In this document: in pieces, positions 35,088-45,302 of the stretch
Numbering within the stretch: the first letter of the stretch is position 1
Layout of the letters: every line of letters begins with the position of its first letter
Source: Commensalibacter communis
GTDB lineage: Bacteria; Pseudomonadota; Alphaproteobacteria; Acetobacterales; Acetobacteraceae
NCBI RefSeq assembly: GCF_947179015.1
Contig: NZ_CAMXCM010000006.1
Span: forward strand, 54,689-118,688
Direction of reading: 5' to 3'
DNA length: 64,000 nt
Position numbers and translations under genes: made by a program
The notes under the pieces: generated by a model
What the model saw: the letters and a program-made list of their open reading frames with translations, nothing else
Told to the model about the DNA's origin: nothing
Databases searched by the model: none

Positions 35088-37361
35088 GTGGATCAACCAT
35101 TAAACACTCCCCCTCAGTCAGGATCGGGGCAAAATAAAGACGGTGCAACCCAAAAAGTCGAGCGTCTTTCTCCGATGATGATCCGTATTCGTGCCACAAT
35201 GGCTGCTGCTAAATATCACGGTGTTGATCTTGATATGCGTGATCTAGCCAAGCAACCAGACGAAGCATCTCCTTCTCCAGCAACGCTTTCACGTTGGCTG
35301 AATGGTCAGGGATTGGTTGCAAAAGGAATGCGCTTAAAGTGGCGTTATTTGATTCGTTTATATAATTCCCCACCCGTCGTATTGATGTTTAAAGATGGTT
35401 CTGCGGGTTTAATGGTTGGGGTTAACCCAAAGAAACGGGTTGTTTTTCTTAGAGATCCCTTGGGTAAAGAAACAGATGCACCCATAGCCGTTGATGAATT
35501 ACGTTTGCGTCAAGCATGGACAGGGGATGTCTTATTGGTCAAAGCCAATCGGAATCTTTCTGAGGCGGATGCTGTTATTAACTTTGCATGGCTTGCAAAG
35601 ATGGTATTGCGTGAGCGTGTTTTATTACGCGATATTAGCTTTGCCTCAATGATTATCAGTATTTTGCAAATCTTTCCTGCTTTTATTGTGATGCAAGTTA
35701 TTAACCGAGTCATTGCTTTTCATTCAACTTCGACGCTTATCTCGATTGCAGGTTTGCTGATTATTTTGTGTTTTTATGAAGTTTTAATCAGTTATGCTCG
35801 TCGTGAATTAACTGCTATTTTGGCCACAAGATTAGATTCGCGTATCTCCATTCACACCTATAACCGTTTATTGGCATTACCATTAGAATTCTTTGAACGT
35901 CAACAAGCGGGTCGTATTGTTGGTAAAGTGTCCCAGATTTATATGGTAAGAGACTTTATTACAGGTAAATTGCTGTCAACATTTTTGGATTTGTTTACGT
36001 TGGTCGTGATTTTGCCATTTTTGTTCTACATCAGTCCAACACTCGCATGGTTGACGGTTGCAGCTGCAGGCTTGATTGGGCTTATCGTTATTCTATTCTT
36101 ACCTGCAATTAGCAAACGTTTTAAGGGTCGTATCGAAGCTGAAATGACACGTTCCTCAATGATGTATGAGACTGTGGCTGGGATTAGGACGCTTAAGACA
36201 CTGGCGCTAGAACCTGCACGTCGACGCGAATGGGACGAGGTGATTGCGGATGTTTCTAAATGGCGTTTATCGACCTCTCGGATCCAAAACTGGCCAGAAA
36301 CATTGGTAATGCCACTCGATTTCTTTATTAATCGTGGTATTATTCTGATTGGTGCGTTTCTTGCAATTACAAATCCGACATCTGGGATTGATGCGGGTGT
36401 TGTTGTTGCATTTATGATGTTGGGTGGGCGTGTTGCTAGTCCACTTGTTGGTATGGCAAAGTTGACTTCATCTATTACTGAGGTGAGGACTTCTCTTAGT
36501 CAAGCCGGCGACATTTTAAATAACCCCACGGAAACGAAAGCATTGACAACTGGACTCCGTCCTAAGATTGTTGGTGCTTTAACGTTTGAAAATGTGAATT
36601 TTACATATCCAGGTGGCAGCAACCGTGCGTTGAAAGATTTGAGTTTTTCTATTCCTGCTGGAACAATGTTGGGGTTAGTTGGCCGAAGCGGTTCTGGTAA
36701 ATCAACTATTACGCGCTTGCTACAAGGTGTAAGTCGTGAATATACAGGCTTCTTACGGTTAGATGGTGTTGATCTACGTGAAATTAACTTAACACATTTA
36801 AGACGCTCATTTGGTGTGGTATTACAAGACAACTTCCTATTTAGAGGAACAATTAAAGATAATATTACCGCAGGTCGTCCAGGGCTAACGATGGAGGATG
36901 TCATTCGTGCCTCACGTTTGGCAGGAGCAGAAGAGTTTATTGAACGTATGCCAGCAGGCTATGATACCTTTATTGAAGAGGGTTCTACTAATATTTCTGG
37001 TGGACAGCGGCAACGGTTGGCAATTGCACGTTCTGTAATTTTAGATCCTAAATTCATGATTTTGGATGAAGCAACGTCAGCATTGGATCCAGAAAGCGAA
37101 GCTTTGGTTAATGCCAACCTAGAGCGTATTGCTACTGGACGTACGATGGTAATCGTCTCACACCGACTTTCTTCTTTGGTAAATTGTGATAAAATCTTGG
37201 TTTTAGATCAAGGGATAATGCAAGCAATTGGTAACCACGAGGAATTATTAGAAACTTGTGAAATCTATCGTACCTTATGGTTGCAGCAAAATAGGCATAC
37301 CCAAGAGAAACCCAAAAAAGAAAAACAAAGTGGCGATGGTTTGGTGCCTGAAGGAATGTAA
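35088..37361 (+). CDS. Type I secretion ABC transporter with degenerate C39-like domain
   Basis: The 757-residue protein starts at a GTG. Residues about 25-160 form a C39-peptidase-like domain without the catalytic Cys (RIRATMAAAKYHGVDLDMRD, then GLMVGVNPKKRVVFLRDPLG), as in RTX-type exporters. About six membrane helices follow (IISILQIFPAFIVMQVINRV onward). The ATPase has Walker A GLVGRSGSGKST, signature NISGGQRQRLAIARS, and Walker B FMILDEATSALD. It should pair with the fusion protein encoded next, whose ATG overlaps this stop by one base. A TolC-type outer-membrane channel is not in the window. Confidence 0.93.
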   Translation: MDQPLNTPPQSGSGQNKDGATQKVERLSPMMIRIRATMAAAKYHGVDLDMRDLAKQPDEASPSPATLSRWLNGQGLVAKGMRLKWRYLIRLYNSPPVVLMFKDGSAGLMVGVNPKKRVVFLRDPLGKETDAPIAVDELRLRQAWTGDVLLVKANRNLSEADAVINFAWLAKMVLRERVLLRDISFASMIISILQIFPAFIVMQVINRVIAFHSTSTLISIAGLLIILCFYEVLISYARRELTAILATRLDSRISIHTYNRLLALPLEFFERQQAGRIVGKVSQIYMVRDFITGKLLSTFLDLFTLVVILPFLFYISPTLAWLTVAAAGLIGLIVILFLPAISKRFKGRIEAEMTRSSMMYETVAGIRTLKTLALEPARRREWDEVIADVSKWRLSTSRIQNWPETLVMPLDFFINRGIILIGAFLAITNPTSGIDAGVVVAFMMLGGRVASPLVGMAKLTSSITEVRTSLSQAGDILNNPTETKALTTGLRPKIVGALTFENVNFTYPGGSNRALKDLSFSIPAGTMLGLVGRSGSGKSTITRLLQGVSREYTGFLRLDGVDLREINLTHLRRSFGVVLQDNFLFRGTIKDNITAGRPGLTMEDVIRASRLAGAEEFIERMPAGYDTFIEEGSTNISGGQRQRLAIARSVILDPKFMILDEATSALDPESEALVNANLERIATGRTMVIVSHRLSSLVNCDKILVLDQGIMQAIGNHEELLETCEIYRTLWLQQNRHTQEKPKKEKQSGDGLVPEGM

Positions 37362-38932
37362 TGATGGTTGATGATAATAAACATGATCAATTACCAAAAG
37401 GCGTTCAACCTGATGGGAAAAACAATATAGAAAACGGTTTAACTCAGTCTGACGAAAATCAGACGCTGCCTAAGAAAAATACACAGGCATCCGATATTGA
37501 TAACGGGCAAGATGATGATAATCATGTGCCAGACGGGTATTATTTACCTGAAGCAGATTCTGATGATAGCTTCCAGGCGGATATGCCGATTGCATTATTG
37601 GAATTCCATTCGCCAACGTCTGCGGTCATTAATATGCCTCCGACGGCTTCTGCTCAATACATCACATGGTTAATGGGTGGATTAGCAACGTTTTCATTTA
37701 TAGGAATGTGTTTTTTCCCGCTTGATAAGGTTGTGTCAGCAGAAGGTCGGTTAATTTCTACGGAAACGCCTTTATTAGTACAACCTTTGGAACAAAGTAT
37801 TATCAAATCTATTGACGTCAAAGAAGGTGATTTTGTTACGAAGGGGCAAGTTATTGCACATCTTGATCCAACATTATCAGATGCGGATATTGATAATTTA
37901 AAAGTTCAAGTCGGTGCTGATAAAGCAGAATATGATCGTTTACGTGCAGAGGCAGATGGAAAAACTTATACCGTTGATCCATCAGATTCTTACTCTGTTG
38001 AACAAGGAAACTTATTCCTGAAACGTAAATTAGAATATGACGCGAAGGTTGCTGGTTTTGATCAAAAAATTGCTGAACAACAAGCACAGTTAAAAAATTC
38101 TATTGCGAGTATTGCTGTATTACGCGGTCGCGTCAAAGTGGCCTCTGATGTTCATCAAATGCGTACAAAACTGCAACAAGAAGAAGTGGGTAGTAAATTA
38201 TCCACTCTTGGTTCACAAGATACGTTAATGGATGTCGAAAATCGATTAATTACAGCACAACAGACAGCTAATGCAACGGCAAAACGTATTGAATCTCTAC
38301 AATCTGAGCGTACTGCATATATCGAAAATTGGAAAGGGACAGTTTATAAAGAGTTGAATGCCGCTATTAAACTATATGCACGTGACGAGGGCGACTATAA
38401 AAAAGCACGCTTACGTAAAAACAAGGTAATGTTAAAAGCTGAACAGGATTCTATTGTTTTATCAATTACCAAAGGATCTGTTGGATCAGTATTAAATGCG
38501 GGTGTTCCTTTTATTACATTAATTCCTGTAGGAACAGGGTTAGAAGTAGAGGCTGCTGTTTCTGGTGATGAGATTGGATATTTAAAGTTAGGAGATAAGG
38601 CAAATATTAAATTTAATACTTTTCCATACACGCAATATGGTGGTGCCGAAGCAATTTTAACAAATATCAGTGCAGATGTTTTCCAACCAGGTGATATGAC
38701 ACAAGAAACAAATCGTCTGGGAAATGCTCCTTTGACTTTTAGAGATAAACCTTTTTTCAGAGCACGTTTAAAAATTGAAAAATACACATTACATAATGTT
38801 CCCAACTTTTTTCACCCAACACCCGGGTTGACCGTTTCAGCTGATATCCATGTTGGAAAAAGGACTGTTGCGCAATATTTATTGAACGGTATCGTTCCGC
38901 AATTAACCAATGGTATGCGTGACCCTCAGTAA
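37361..38932 (+). CDS. HlyD-family membrane-fusion protein of type I secretion
   Basis: The 523-residue protein has a long polar cytoplasmic N-terminus (about 95 residues, rich in Asp/Asn/Gln), one membrane helix (YITWLMGGLATFSFIGMCFF), then HlyD features: LVQPLEQSIIKSIDVKEGDF and VTKGQVIAHLDPTLSDAD (lipoyl half), a coiled-coil hairpin (about 200-370), and the C-terminal RARLKIEKY and GLTVSADIHVGKRTVAQYLL. It bridges the inner-membrane ABC transporter and an outer-membrane channel. The start overlaps the ABC gene stop (TAATG), indicating translational coupling. The N-terminal extension is unusually long. Confidence 0.92.
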   Translation: MMVDDNKHDQLPKGVQPDGKNNIENGLTQSDENQTLPKKNTQASDIDNGQDDDNHVPDGYYLPEADSDDSFQADMPIALLEFHSPTSAVINMPPTASAQYITWLMGGLATFSFIGMCFFPLDKVVSAEGRLISTETPLLVQPLEQSIIKSIDVKEGDFVTKGQVIAHLDPTLSDADIDNLKVQVGADKAEYDRLRAEADGKTYTVDPSDSYSVEQGNLFLKRKLEYDAKVAGFDQKIAEQQAQLKNSIASIAVLRGRVKVASDVHQMRTKLQQEEVGSKLSTLGSQDTLMDVENRLITAQQTANATAKRIESLQSERTAYIENWKGTVYKELNAAIKLYARDEGDYKKARLRKNKVMLKAEQDSIVLSITKGSVGSVLNAGVPFITLIPVGTGLEVEAAVSGDEIGYLKLGDKANIKFNTFPYTQYGGAEAILTNISADVFQPGDMTQETNRLGNAPLTFRDKPFFRARLKIEKYTLHNVPNFFHPTPGLTVSADIHVGKRTVAQYLLNGIVPQLTNGMRDPQ

Positions 38933-38976
38933 GAGTTGGTTGTTTACTGTTGTAATTTACAGGAGTTTAAGAAAGA

Positions 38977-40905
38977 ATGCGCAGATTATTTAGAATAGGC
39001 GGTGAAAATCGTCAATCTAAAAAAATTGAGAAAATATTGGATAAGGCCAAAAGTTCATATGAAAATGAAGATTATGAAACGGCTTTTAACCAATTTTCTC
39101 AAGCTGCGTCAATGCAGTCTCCAGAGGCGCAATACTGGCTAGGGATGTGCTATTTAAATGCTCATGGGGTTCTTTTTAACCTTCGTGAAGCGGCTTTGTG
39201 GCATGAAACAGCAGCAACCGCAGGTTGGGTTGATTCAGCGTATATGCTGGCGTTATTATATATGAGAGGGGTGCCAGAGGCGCAAGAAATAACTGGACAA
39301 AATATTTTTGAACCTCTTCCAGAAGAAAATTATGATAACTTACAGCCCGATTTAGATAAATCACGTTATTGGGCTAAACAAGCTGCTGAACAGGGTTTGG
39401 CTGAAGCCCAAGCATTATATGCTTATTTGCTTTCTTCGGAAACGAAAGAACCAGAAATAGTTTCTGAAGCATTGAGTTGGTATGATAAAGCAATTGCCCA
39501 AGATTCGGCCCAAGGCTATATGGGCAAAGGATTGCTTTTATTGCGAACGGGAGAAAATGATAATGATTATGCCGAGGCTGCTAAATTTCTAGAAGTTGCC
39601 GCAGAGAGGGATATGGCAACAGCATTATACAAATTGGGGGTAATGTATCAATCGGGTAGAGGGGTTCCACTTGATATTCAGCGTGCAGCAGAGCTATATA
39701 AAAGAGCGGCTGAAAATGGTGTCAGATCTGCCCAAGCGCTGTATGGTGTTGCGTTAAAAAATGGTCAAGGGGTAGAGCAAAATTTTATCCAGGCAGAAAC
39801 TTGGTTACGAAAAGCGGCCTTGGCAGGAGATATAGAGGCTGCTGTTGTGTTAGCAGATATGAATGGTCAGGGCAATAATGATATCCCTCCTAATTATGTA
39901 GAGGCTGCTCGTTGGTATGTAGTTGCTGCTGAAAAAGGACATGTTACGGCCACAAGATCATTGGGGTTGTTGTATTTAAGAGGAATGGGGCTTCCGCAAT
40001 CAACTAATAAAGCCATAGATTTATTAAGTTTTGCTGCTAAGAAGGGGGACGTTATTGCGACGGTCACTCTTGGTGATATGGCAATTCAATTGTCAGACAG
40101 TAATTTGCAGATTGACGATGTCATTAAAGATTATCTCATCCCTGGTGCAGAGCAGGGTATACAGCCAATTATGTTTAACTTGGCAGTGGCTTTGTTGAAA
40201 AGCAATACGCTTAATCCCGATGTTGAAAAAGAAAAACAAGCTCGTGAATGGTTGAGGAAAAGCTGTCCAGAAGTGATGCAAGCACGATATTGGTATGGTA
40301 GAATGCTGCTTGAGGGTGCTGGAGGAGAGCAAAAACCTGATGAAGCATATGCTTGGATATCATCTGCAGCAGAAGAAGGGATTGTGGATGCACAAATTTT
40401 GTGGGCCCATATTTTATTAGAGGGTAAATCCAATAATGGGCAAGCCTTAGCCGAAGAAGCTCTGAAATTTTATCAAATGGCTGCAGATCAAGGCAGTGTT
40501 CCAGCAATGTTTTCTTTGGGTGCGATATATGGTGGAGGAAATCATTTAGAACCTAATCGTGAAAAGGCTCAAATTTGGTTCAGAAAAGCAGCAGAGAAAG
40601 GTCATTCGAAGGCTCAATTAATGTTGGGTCGATATTTGGCACAAGGTTTGGCTGGACAACAGGATGCAAAACAAGCACGATATTGGTTTGAAATGGCTTT
40701 GAATGCGGGGGAAAAAGAAGCTCAAAATGATCTGAAAAAATTAGAGAACCCTAATTTTATACCAGAGCTTAAAGAATCCGAAACAGCGCAGCGAATGCCA
40801 GAGAAACAAACGCAAGAATTGCCCGGTTCTGAGGAAATAATACAAGAAAAATCAACTGACAAAGTTGAAGTGGCTCCAGGTTTATTTTTTGTAAAGAAAA
40901 AATAA
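38977..40905 (+). CDS. Large cytoplasmic Sel1-repeat protein of the secretion cluster
   Basis: The 642-residue protein has no signal peptide (MRRLFRIGGENRQSKK) and is almost entirely Sel1 repeats (for example SPEAQYWLGMCYLNAHGV, MATALYKLGVMYQSGRGVPL, VRSAQALYGVALKNGQGVEQ, HSKAQLMLGRYLAQGL). The last 60 residues are polar and Glu/Gln-rich, ending in APGLFFVKKK. It sits 44 bases after the fusion-protein gene and before the glycosyltransferase gene. As a scaffold it may bring substrate, transporter and glycosyltransferase together. It differs from the periplasmic Sel1 paralogues at 3.6-7.6 kb in lacking export signals. Confidence 0.88.
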   Translation: MRRLFRIGGENRQSKKIEKILDKAKSSYENEDYETAFNQFSQAASMQSPEAQYWLGMCYLNAHGVLFNLREAALWHETAATAGWVDSAYMLALLYMRGVPEAQEITGQNIFEPLPEENYDNLQPDLDKSRYWAKQAAEQGLAEAQALYAYLLSSETKEPEIVSEALSWYDKAIAQDSAQGYMGKGLLLLRTGENDNDYAEAAKFLEVAAERDMATALYKLGVMYQSGRGVPLDIQRAAELYKRAAENGVRSAQALYGVALKNGQGVEQNFIQAETWLRKAALAGDIEAAVVLADMNGQGNNDIPPNYVEAARWYVVAAEKGHVTATRSLGLLYLRGMGLPQSTNKAIDLLSFAAKKGDVIATVTLGDMAIQLSDSNLQIDDVIKDYLIPGAEQGIQPIMFNLAVALLKSNTLNPDVEKEKQAREWLRKSCPEVMQARYWYGRMLLEGAGGEQKPDEAYAWISSAAEEGIVDAQILWAHILLEGKSNNGQALAEEALKFYQMAADQGSVPAMFSLGAIYGGGNHLEPNREKAQIWFRKAAEKGHSKAQLMLGRYLAQGLAGQQDAKQARYWFEMALNAGEKEAQNDLKKLENPNFIPELKESETAQRMPEKQTQELPGSEEIIQEKSTDKVEVAPGLFFVKKK

Positions 40906-40956
40906 TATTTAAAGAATGATGAATCTTGTAATGTATTTTTTTTAAAGAGTGATTCA

Positions 40957-43900
40957 TTGTCTGATCAATATAAAAAGAAACTATTAGAATATTCTAAGAA
41001 AAAAAAAGAAGGGATTGAGCGCATACGTCAAAGCGCTCAATCCGCTTTTGTAAAAGCTCTGGACCAACAGAATAAAAAAAACATTGTAGAAGCTGTTCGC
41101 TGGATGGATCGCGCCCATCGATTGGCAGAACATAACCCAAATATTACGTTTGATTTGATAATGTTGCTTTTAAAGCAGCAACGATATAATGATGCATATC
41201 GATTACTTGTGCCTTTGATAAAAAAATTTGATTTTTATAAGGGGTGGGTCGTGTTATCAATCATACATGCTCACAGAAAAGAATTCTCTCAAGCCATAGA
41301 AACAATACAATATTTATTGTCTTGTTATTGTCCAACTAAAAATTCGTGGGCGACTATAGTGCAAATCGTCACTGATGGTGGAGAGGAGGGATGTTGTGGT
41401 GTTATTGGTTCTTCGGGACAGGTATGGATTGGTAATAAAAACCGTCTAACGCTTTACGTATATTTAGATGATAAGTTCATTCTTGAAACAAAAGATCCTT
41501 TTTTTTCTTTACCAGAGGGTTGGGAAAATTTTTCCTATTTATCGATTGAAACACAGAATAAACCTCTGGTTGGCAGCCCAATTGATTTACAAGCTATTTT
41601 ACGCACAGAAGGCTTTGTCGAAAGCGACGATCAATGTGTAAAGGGTTGGTTATGGTATCCAGCAGAAGCAGATCGTGTCTCAACAATTCATGTCTATGAT
41701 GCTCAAAATACTTTACGTAAACAAGTACAAGCCATAAAAGAATTTAATGTCGCGACCTTAGAATTCCCGCTTTTTAGGGCAAAGCAATTTTATATTCCTT
41801 TGGCAGAATTTGAAGAAGGGTCATATTCTTTTACAGACGATTATGGCAGGCATTTAATCGGCAGTCCGATTGATCCATTATTGTTATACCGTAAAACGAA
41901 ATCCTACAGAAATATTGATAAAAAGCATCAACATTATTTGCCTGTATCTGCATATTACAAGGGGTGTAATCCGCAGATATCAGAACATTCAGGACTAGGT
42001 GTTGTCATTATTATTCCTGTATATAAAGGAAAAGAAGAAACAATATCGTGTGTTCAATCCGTTTTAAAAACGTTGCCCAAAGGATTTAAGATACAACTTG
42101 TAAATGACTGTTCGCCAGATATTGAACTTGTGGAGTGGTTGGAATCTCAAGTGAATCATGAAACTATATTCATGATTCATCACTTGGAAAATCTTGGTTT
42201 TCCAGGTGCCGTGAATACTGGTATGTTGGCTTGGCCTGATCATGATGTGATTTTATTAAACAGTGATACATTGGTTCCCAAAGGATGGGTCAACGGTTTA
42301 TTGGATGCAGCGTATAGTGATCCAGCTATTGGAACGGTCACTCCTTTTTCGAACGATGCCAGTATTTTTTCTTATCCTCGTCATGACAAAGAAAATCCGA
42401 CCCCCGAATTAAAAGCTGTTGAGAATTTGATGCATTCTGTGCAGAGGGTGAATAAACAACTAACTGTTGATGTGCCAACGGCTCATGGATTTTGTATGTT
42501 TATTCGCCATGATTGTTTGCACCAAGTGGGGTTATTCAGAGAGAATTTATTTGCTCAAGGTTACGGCGAGGAAAATGATTTTAGTATGCGGGCTCAACAT
42601 TTGGGCTGGCGGCACGTCTTGGCAGCAGATGTTTTTGTTGGTCATAAAGGTGGCATTTCGTTCCAGAATAGTAAAAAATCATTATTAAAACGTAATCTTT
42701 CTATTCTAAATAAACTCTATCCTGATTACGACCAAATGGTAATGGATTATATTGATCAAGATTTCTTACGTGCTGTGCGTCGTAAGATTGATTTATATCG
42801 TTTACAAACGTTTGAAAAAAGACAAAAAAAGATAGGGAAATCGCTGCAATATGGTTTGTTTATCACCCATATTTATGGTGGTGGAGTGGAACGTGCTGTG
42901 CAAGAACGCGCCAATGATTGGCGTATAAAAGGGGGAATCCCCTTGATTATTCGTCCCACATTGTTAGGTGATGCATGCCGAATAGAGATACAACTGAAAT
43001 CATCTTTATCATCTCATATTAATATTGAAGATTTGTATCCCAATTTGGTTTACGACTTGCCGTCAGAATATCATATTTTGCTAGAGTTTTTAAATAGCAA
43101 GCCTATCCTGATGATGCAAGTTCATCATTTTACTGGTCATCATCCTGCCGTTCGCAATTTGTTACAAGACTTGAAGATAGAATATGAAATCTATTTACAT
43201 GATTATATGTCTTTTTGTCCTAGGATATCGTTGATTAATCCACAACAACATTATTGTGGTGAACCAAAAGATCTTGATGTATGTCAACATTGTATCGGTA
43301 AAGATTGTTTTGATGAAGAAAAACCAGTTCAAATACGACAATGGATTTCGCGTTCCCAAAAGGAATTCGACGCAGCACGATCTATTATTGTTCCTTCTGA
43401 AGATACAAAGAAACGTATTTACAAGCATTTTCCAAAATTAACAGCGATTAAGACCCAAGAGTTAGAAGACGATCGCCCCGATTTGTCTATAGAGCAGCTT
43501 GCTTATTTTTCACAAATTGCACAGTCTGATTTAGATGAACAACCCGTAATAAATTTAAATAGATTTAGAATTTGTATCATTGGTGCGATTGGTATTGAAA
43601 AGGGGTTTAATATTCTCAAGGATTTAGTTCACGATGCGAATCAAAGGGAGCTGCCTTTGGAATTTATATTGGTTGGAAGAACGGTTGATGATCGTTTATT
43701 TGAAAAATCAGATCGCCTTTTTATAACAGGTACTTATCAAGAAGAAGAAGCTGTTTCCTTGGTTAAGCAACAAAACGCAAATATAGCATTCTTTCCTGCA
43801 ATTTGGCCAGAAACATGGTGTTATGCTCTCAGCATTGCATGGCGCTCTGGATTGCAAACGGCAGCATTTGATATAGGAGCAATATCACAGCGAATAAAAA

Positions 43901-44019
43901 ATACGCAAAGGGGATGGGTTTTATCACCTTTAATGACTATTCCTGAACTAAATGATATGCTATTAACTCTTTGTAAAGGGTTATATAATAAAGAGGTAAA
44001 ACATTTAAATCGTAGTTAA
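40957..44019 (+). CDS. Large two-catalytic-domain glycosyltransferase (GT2 plus GT4-like)
   Basis: The 1020-residue protein starts at a TTG, 51 bases after the Sel1 gene. Residues about 1-140 are helical TPR-like. Around 200-300 is a beta-rich part (GFVESDDQCVKGWLWYPAEA). The GT2 domain follows at about 345-610: VVIIIPVYKGKEETISCVQS, VNDCSPD, LENLGFPGAVNTGM, LLNSDTLVPKGW (D-x-D type), and GYGEENDFSMRAQHLGW. The third part, about 620-1010, is GT4-like (THIYGGGVERAVQERANDW, FRICIIGAIGIEKGFNILKD, and FFPAIWPETWCYALSIAWRS). It likely glycosylates a surface protein or glycan. A Cys-rich CQHCIGKDC segment lies in the GT4-like part. Confidence 0.85.
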   Translation: MSDQYKKKLLEYSKKKKEGIERIRQSAQSAFVKALDQQNKKNIVEAVRWMDRAHRLAEHNPNITFDLIMLLLKQQRYNDAYRLLVPLIKKFDFYKGWVVLSIIHAHRKEFSQAIETIQYLLSCYCPTKNSWATIVQIVTDGGEEGCCGVIGSSGQVWIGNKNRLTLYVYLDDKFILETKDPFFSLPEGWENFSYLSIETQNKPLVGSPIDLQAILRTEGFVESDDQCVKGWLWYPAEADRVSTIHVYDAQNTLRKQVQAIKEFNVATLEFPLFRAKQFYIPLAEFEEGSYSFTDDYGRHLIGSPIDPLLLYRKTKSYRNIDKKHQHYLPVSAYYKGCNPQISEHSGLGVVIIIPVYKGKEETISCVQSVLKTLPKGFKIQLVNDCSPDIELVEWLESQVNHETIFMIHHLENLGFPGAVNTGMLAWPDHDVILLNSDTLVPKGWVNGLLDAAYSDPAIGTVTPFSNDASIFSYPRHDKENPTPELKAVENLMHSVQRVNKQLTVDVPTAHGFCMFIRHDCLHQVGLFRENLFAQGYGEENDFSMRAQHLGWRHVLAADVFVGHKGGISFQNSKKSLLKRNLSILNKLYPDYDQMVMDYIDQDFLRAVRRKIDLYRLQTFEKRQKKIGKSLQYGLFITHIYGGGVERAVQERANDWRIKGGIPLIIRPTLLGDACRIEIQLKSSLSSHINIEDLYPNLVYDLPSEYHILLEFLNSKPILMMQVHHFTGHHPAVRNLLQDLKIEYEIYLHDYMSFCPRISLINPQQHYCGEPKDLDVCQHCIGKDCFDEEKPVQIRQWISRSQKEFDAARSIIVPSEDTKKRIYKHFPKLTAIKTQELEDDRPDLSIEQLAYFSQIAQSDLDEQPVINLNRFRICIIGAIGIEKGFNILKDLVHDANQRELPLEFILVGRTVDDRLFEKSDRLFITGTYQEEEAVSLVKQQNANIAFFPAIWPETWCYALSIAWRSGLQTAAFDIGAISQRIKNTQRGWVLSPLMTIPELNDMLLTLCKGLYNKEVKHLNRS

Positions 44020-44101
44020 TAATTACGCCATAATGTTGAGCTAATAAAGTCAGATAAAAAATTTCAAAAATAATAATTACGTTAAAGATAGGGAAATATA
44101 A

Positions 44102-45190
44102 ATGTCAGAAGGCAGAGACCAAGGCAAGCAAGGTCAACAACAAAGAGTGATTGATTTAAATGTAAATGGTCATTTGATGAGTTTAGACGCTGGCTTATAT
44201 TGTATTTATCATGCACCACAACAGGCTCCAGCAGATGAATTTGGTTTCCCTGGCTTGCGTATCTCTTTGCCGCCTTTCAAACAATCAGCATATGTTTCAA
44301 TTGAAACATTTGAAAACGATGGATGGCTAGGTGCTGAAAAAAATGCCGCACTTATTCGGATTTCTGGTGGTCCTGGTTTGATTTTAGTAACTGTTTATCA
44401 AAATCCATCCAGTCAGCTGCCTGCACCAAAATTACAAGTCGTGAGGTTAAATGACGCGCCTGAAATTGTTGACCTTAATAAAGATGCGGTTGTCCCTGTT
44501 TCGACTGTCAAAGAACATGCCAAGATGGCTCAACAAGAACAACAAACAGCCGTTACACAAGCCAAAACAGAGTCTGGAAATGACATTTCTATATTTGCCC
44601 ATATTCAAAGAATGGGTGATGTTACGGTTAAATTAGGCGATTGGATTGGAATTCCAGATAGCAAAACTTGGATTGAAGGTTTTGGACTGAATATTAATAA
44701 ATATATCAAACCAGAAGATATTGAATATCAGGCTTTGTTGGGAAAAGGATGGATGTCCCCATGGCACCAAGGCAATCAGTTTTGTGGTAGCCGTGGCATG
44801 GGATTACCATTATGTGGGCTTGGAATTAAATTAAGTGACGAAGCTGCAAAAAAATATCACGTTCGCCTGAGTGCTACGTTTGTTGATGGAACAAAAGTTG
44901 GACCTGTTGAAGATGAAACAATCCTGTCAGCAGAATCTGTTGCCCCTCTAGAGGCTGTTCGATTTGAATTAATTTCTATTGCAGATGGTAAACCTGTTGG
45001 TATTTCAACCTCTGTTTCTGTTAATTCTGAAATTGAAACAGCAACACCTAAAAAAATTATTAGAAAAATAGTCCCAGCAAAACCAGTCAGAAGCAATATT
45101 AAATTAAAAACATCAACATCCAAAGAAGCCGCATTAAAAGCGATGGAACGTAAAGTAACGACAAAAGCTACCAGTAAGAAAACAAAGTAA
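44102..45190 (+). CDS. Unknown protein with ChW-like repeats in the secretion cluster
   Basis: The 362-residue protein has no signal peptide. An N-terminal beta-rich part (RVIDLNVNGHLMSLDAGLYC, ISLPPFKQSAYVSIETFEND, LIRISGGPGLILVTVYQN) is followed by two segments that resemble hydrophobic-W (ChW) repeats: SIFAHIQRMGDV with DWIGIPDSKTWIEGFGLNI, and IEYQALLGKGWMSPWHQGNQ with SRGMGLPLCGLGIKL. The C-terminus is basic and low-complexity (repeated K-T-S-T-K). Being between two glycosyltransferase genes downstream of a type I exporter, it could be a secreted substrate or a surface-binding subunit. The ChW comparison is from memory of the repeat pattern. Confidence 0.5.
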   Translation: MSEGRDQGKQGQQQRVIDLNVNGHLMSLDAGLYCIYHAPQQAPADEFGFPGLRISLPPFKQSAYVSIETFENDGWLGAEKNAALIRISGGPGLILVTVYQNPSSQLPAPKLQVVRLNDAPEIVDLNKDAVVPVSTVKEHAKMAQQEQQTAVTQAKTESGNDISIFAHIQRMGDVTVKLGDWIGIPDSKTWIEGFGLNINKYIKPEDIEYQALLGKGWMSPWHQGNQFCGSRGMGLPLCGLGIKLSDEAAKKYHVRLSATFVDGTKVGPVEDETILSAESVAPLEAVRFELISIADGKPVGISTSVSVNSEIETATPKKIIRKIVPAKPVRSNIKLKTSTSKEAALKAMERKVTTKATSKKTK

Positions 45191-45302
45191 AATTTATCAA
45201 ATTAAAATTTATTTTGTTGTAAACATTAACGTAATGATTTTACCTTAGTTTTTAAGATGAATGATATGAAACAAGGTAAAATATTACTGAATTGGTATCG
45301 TC

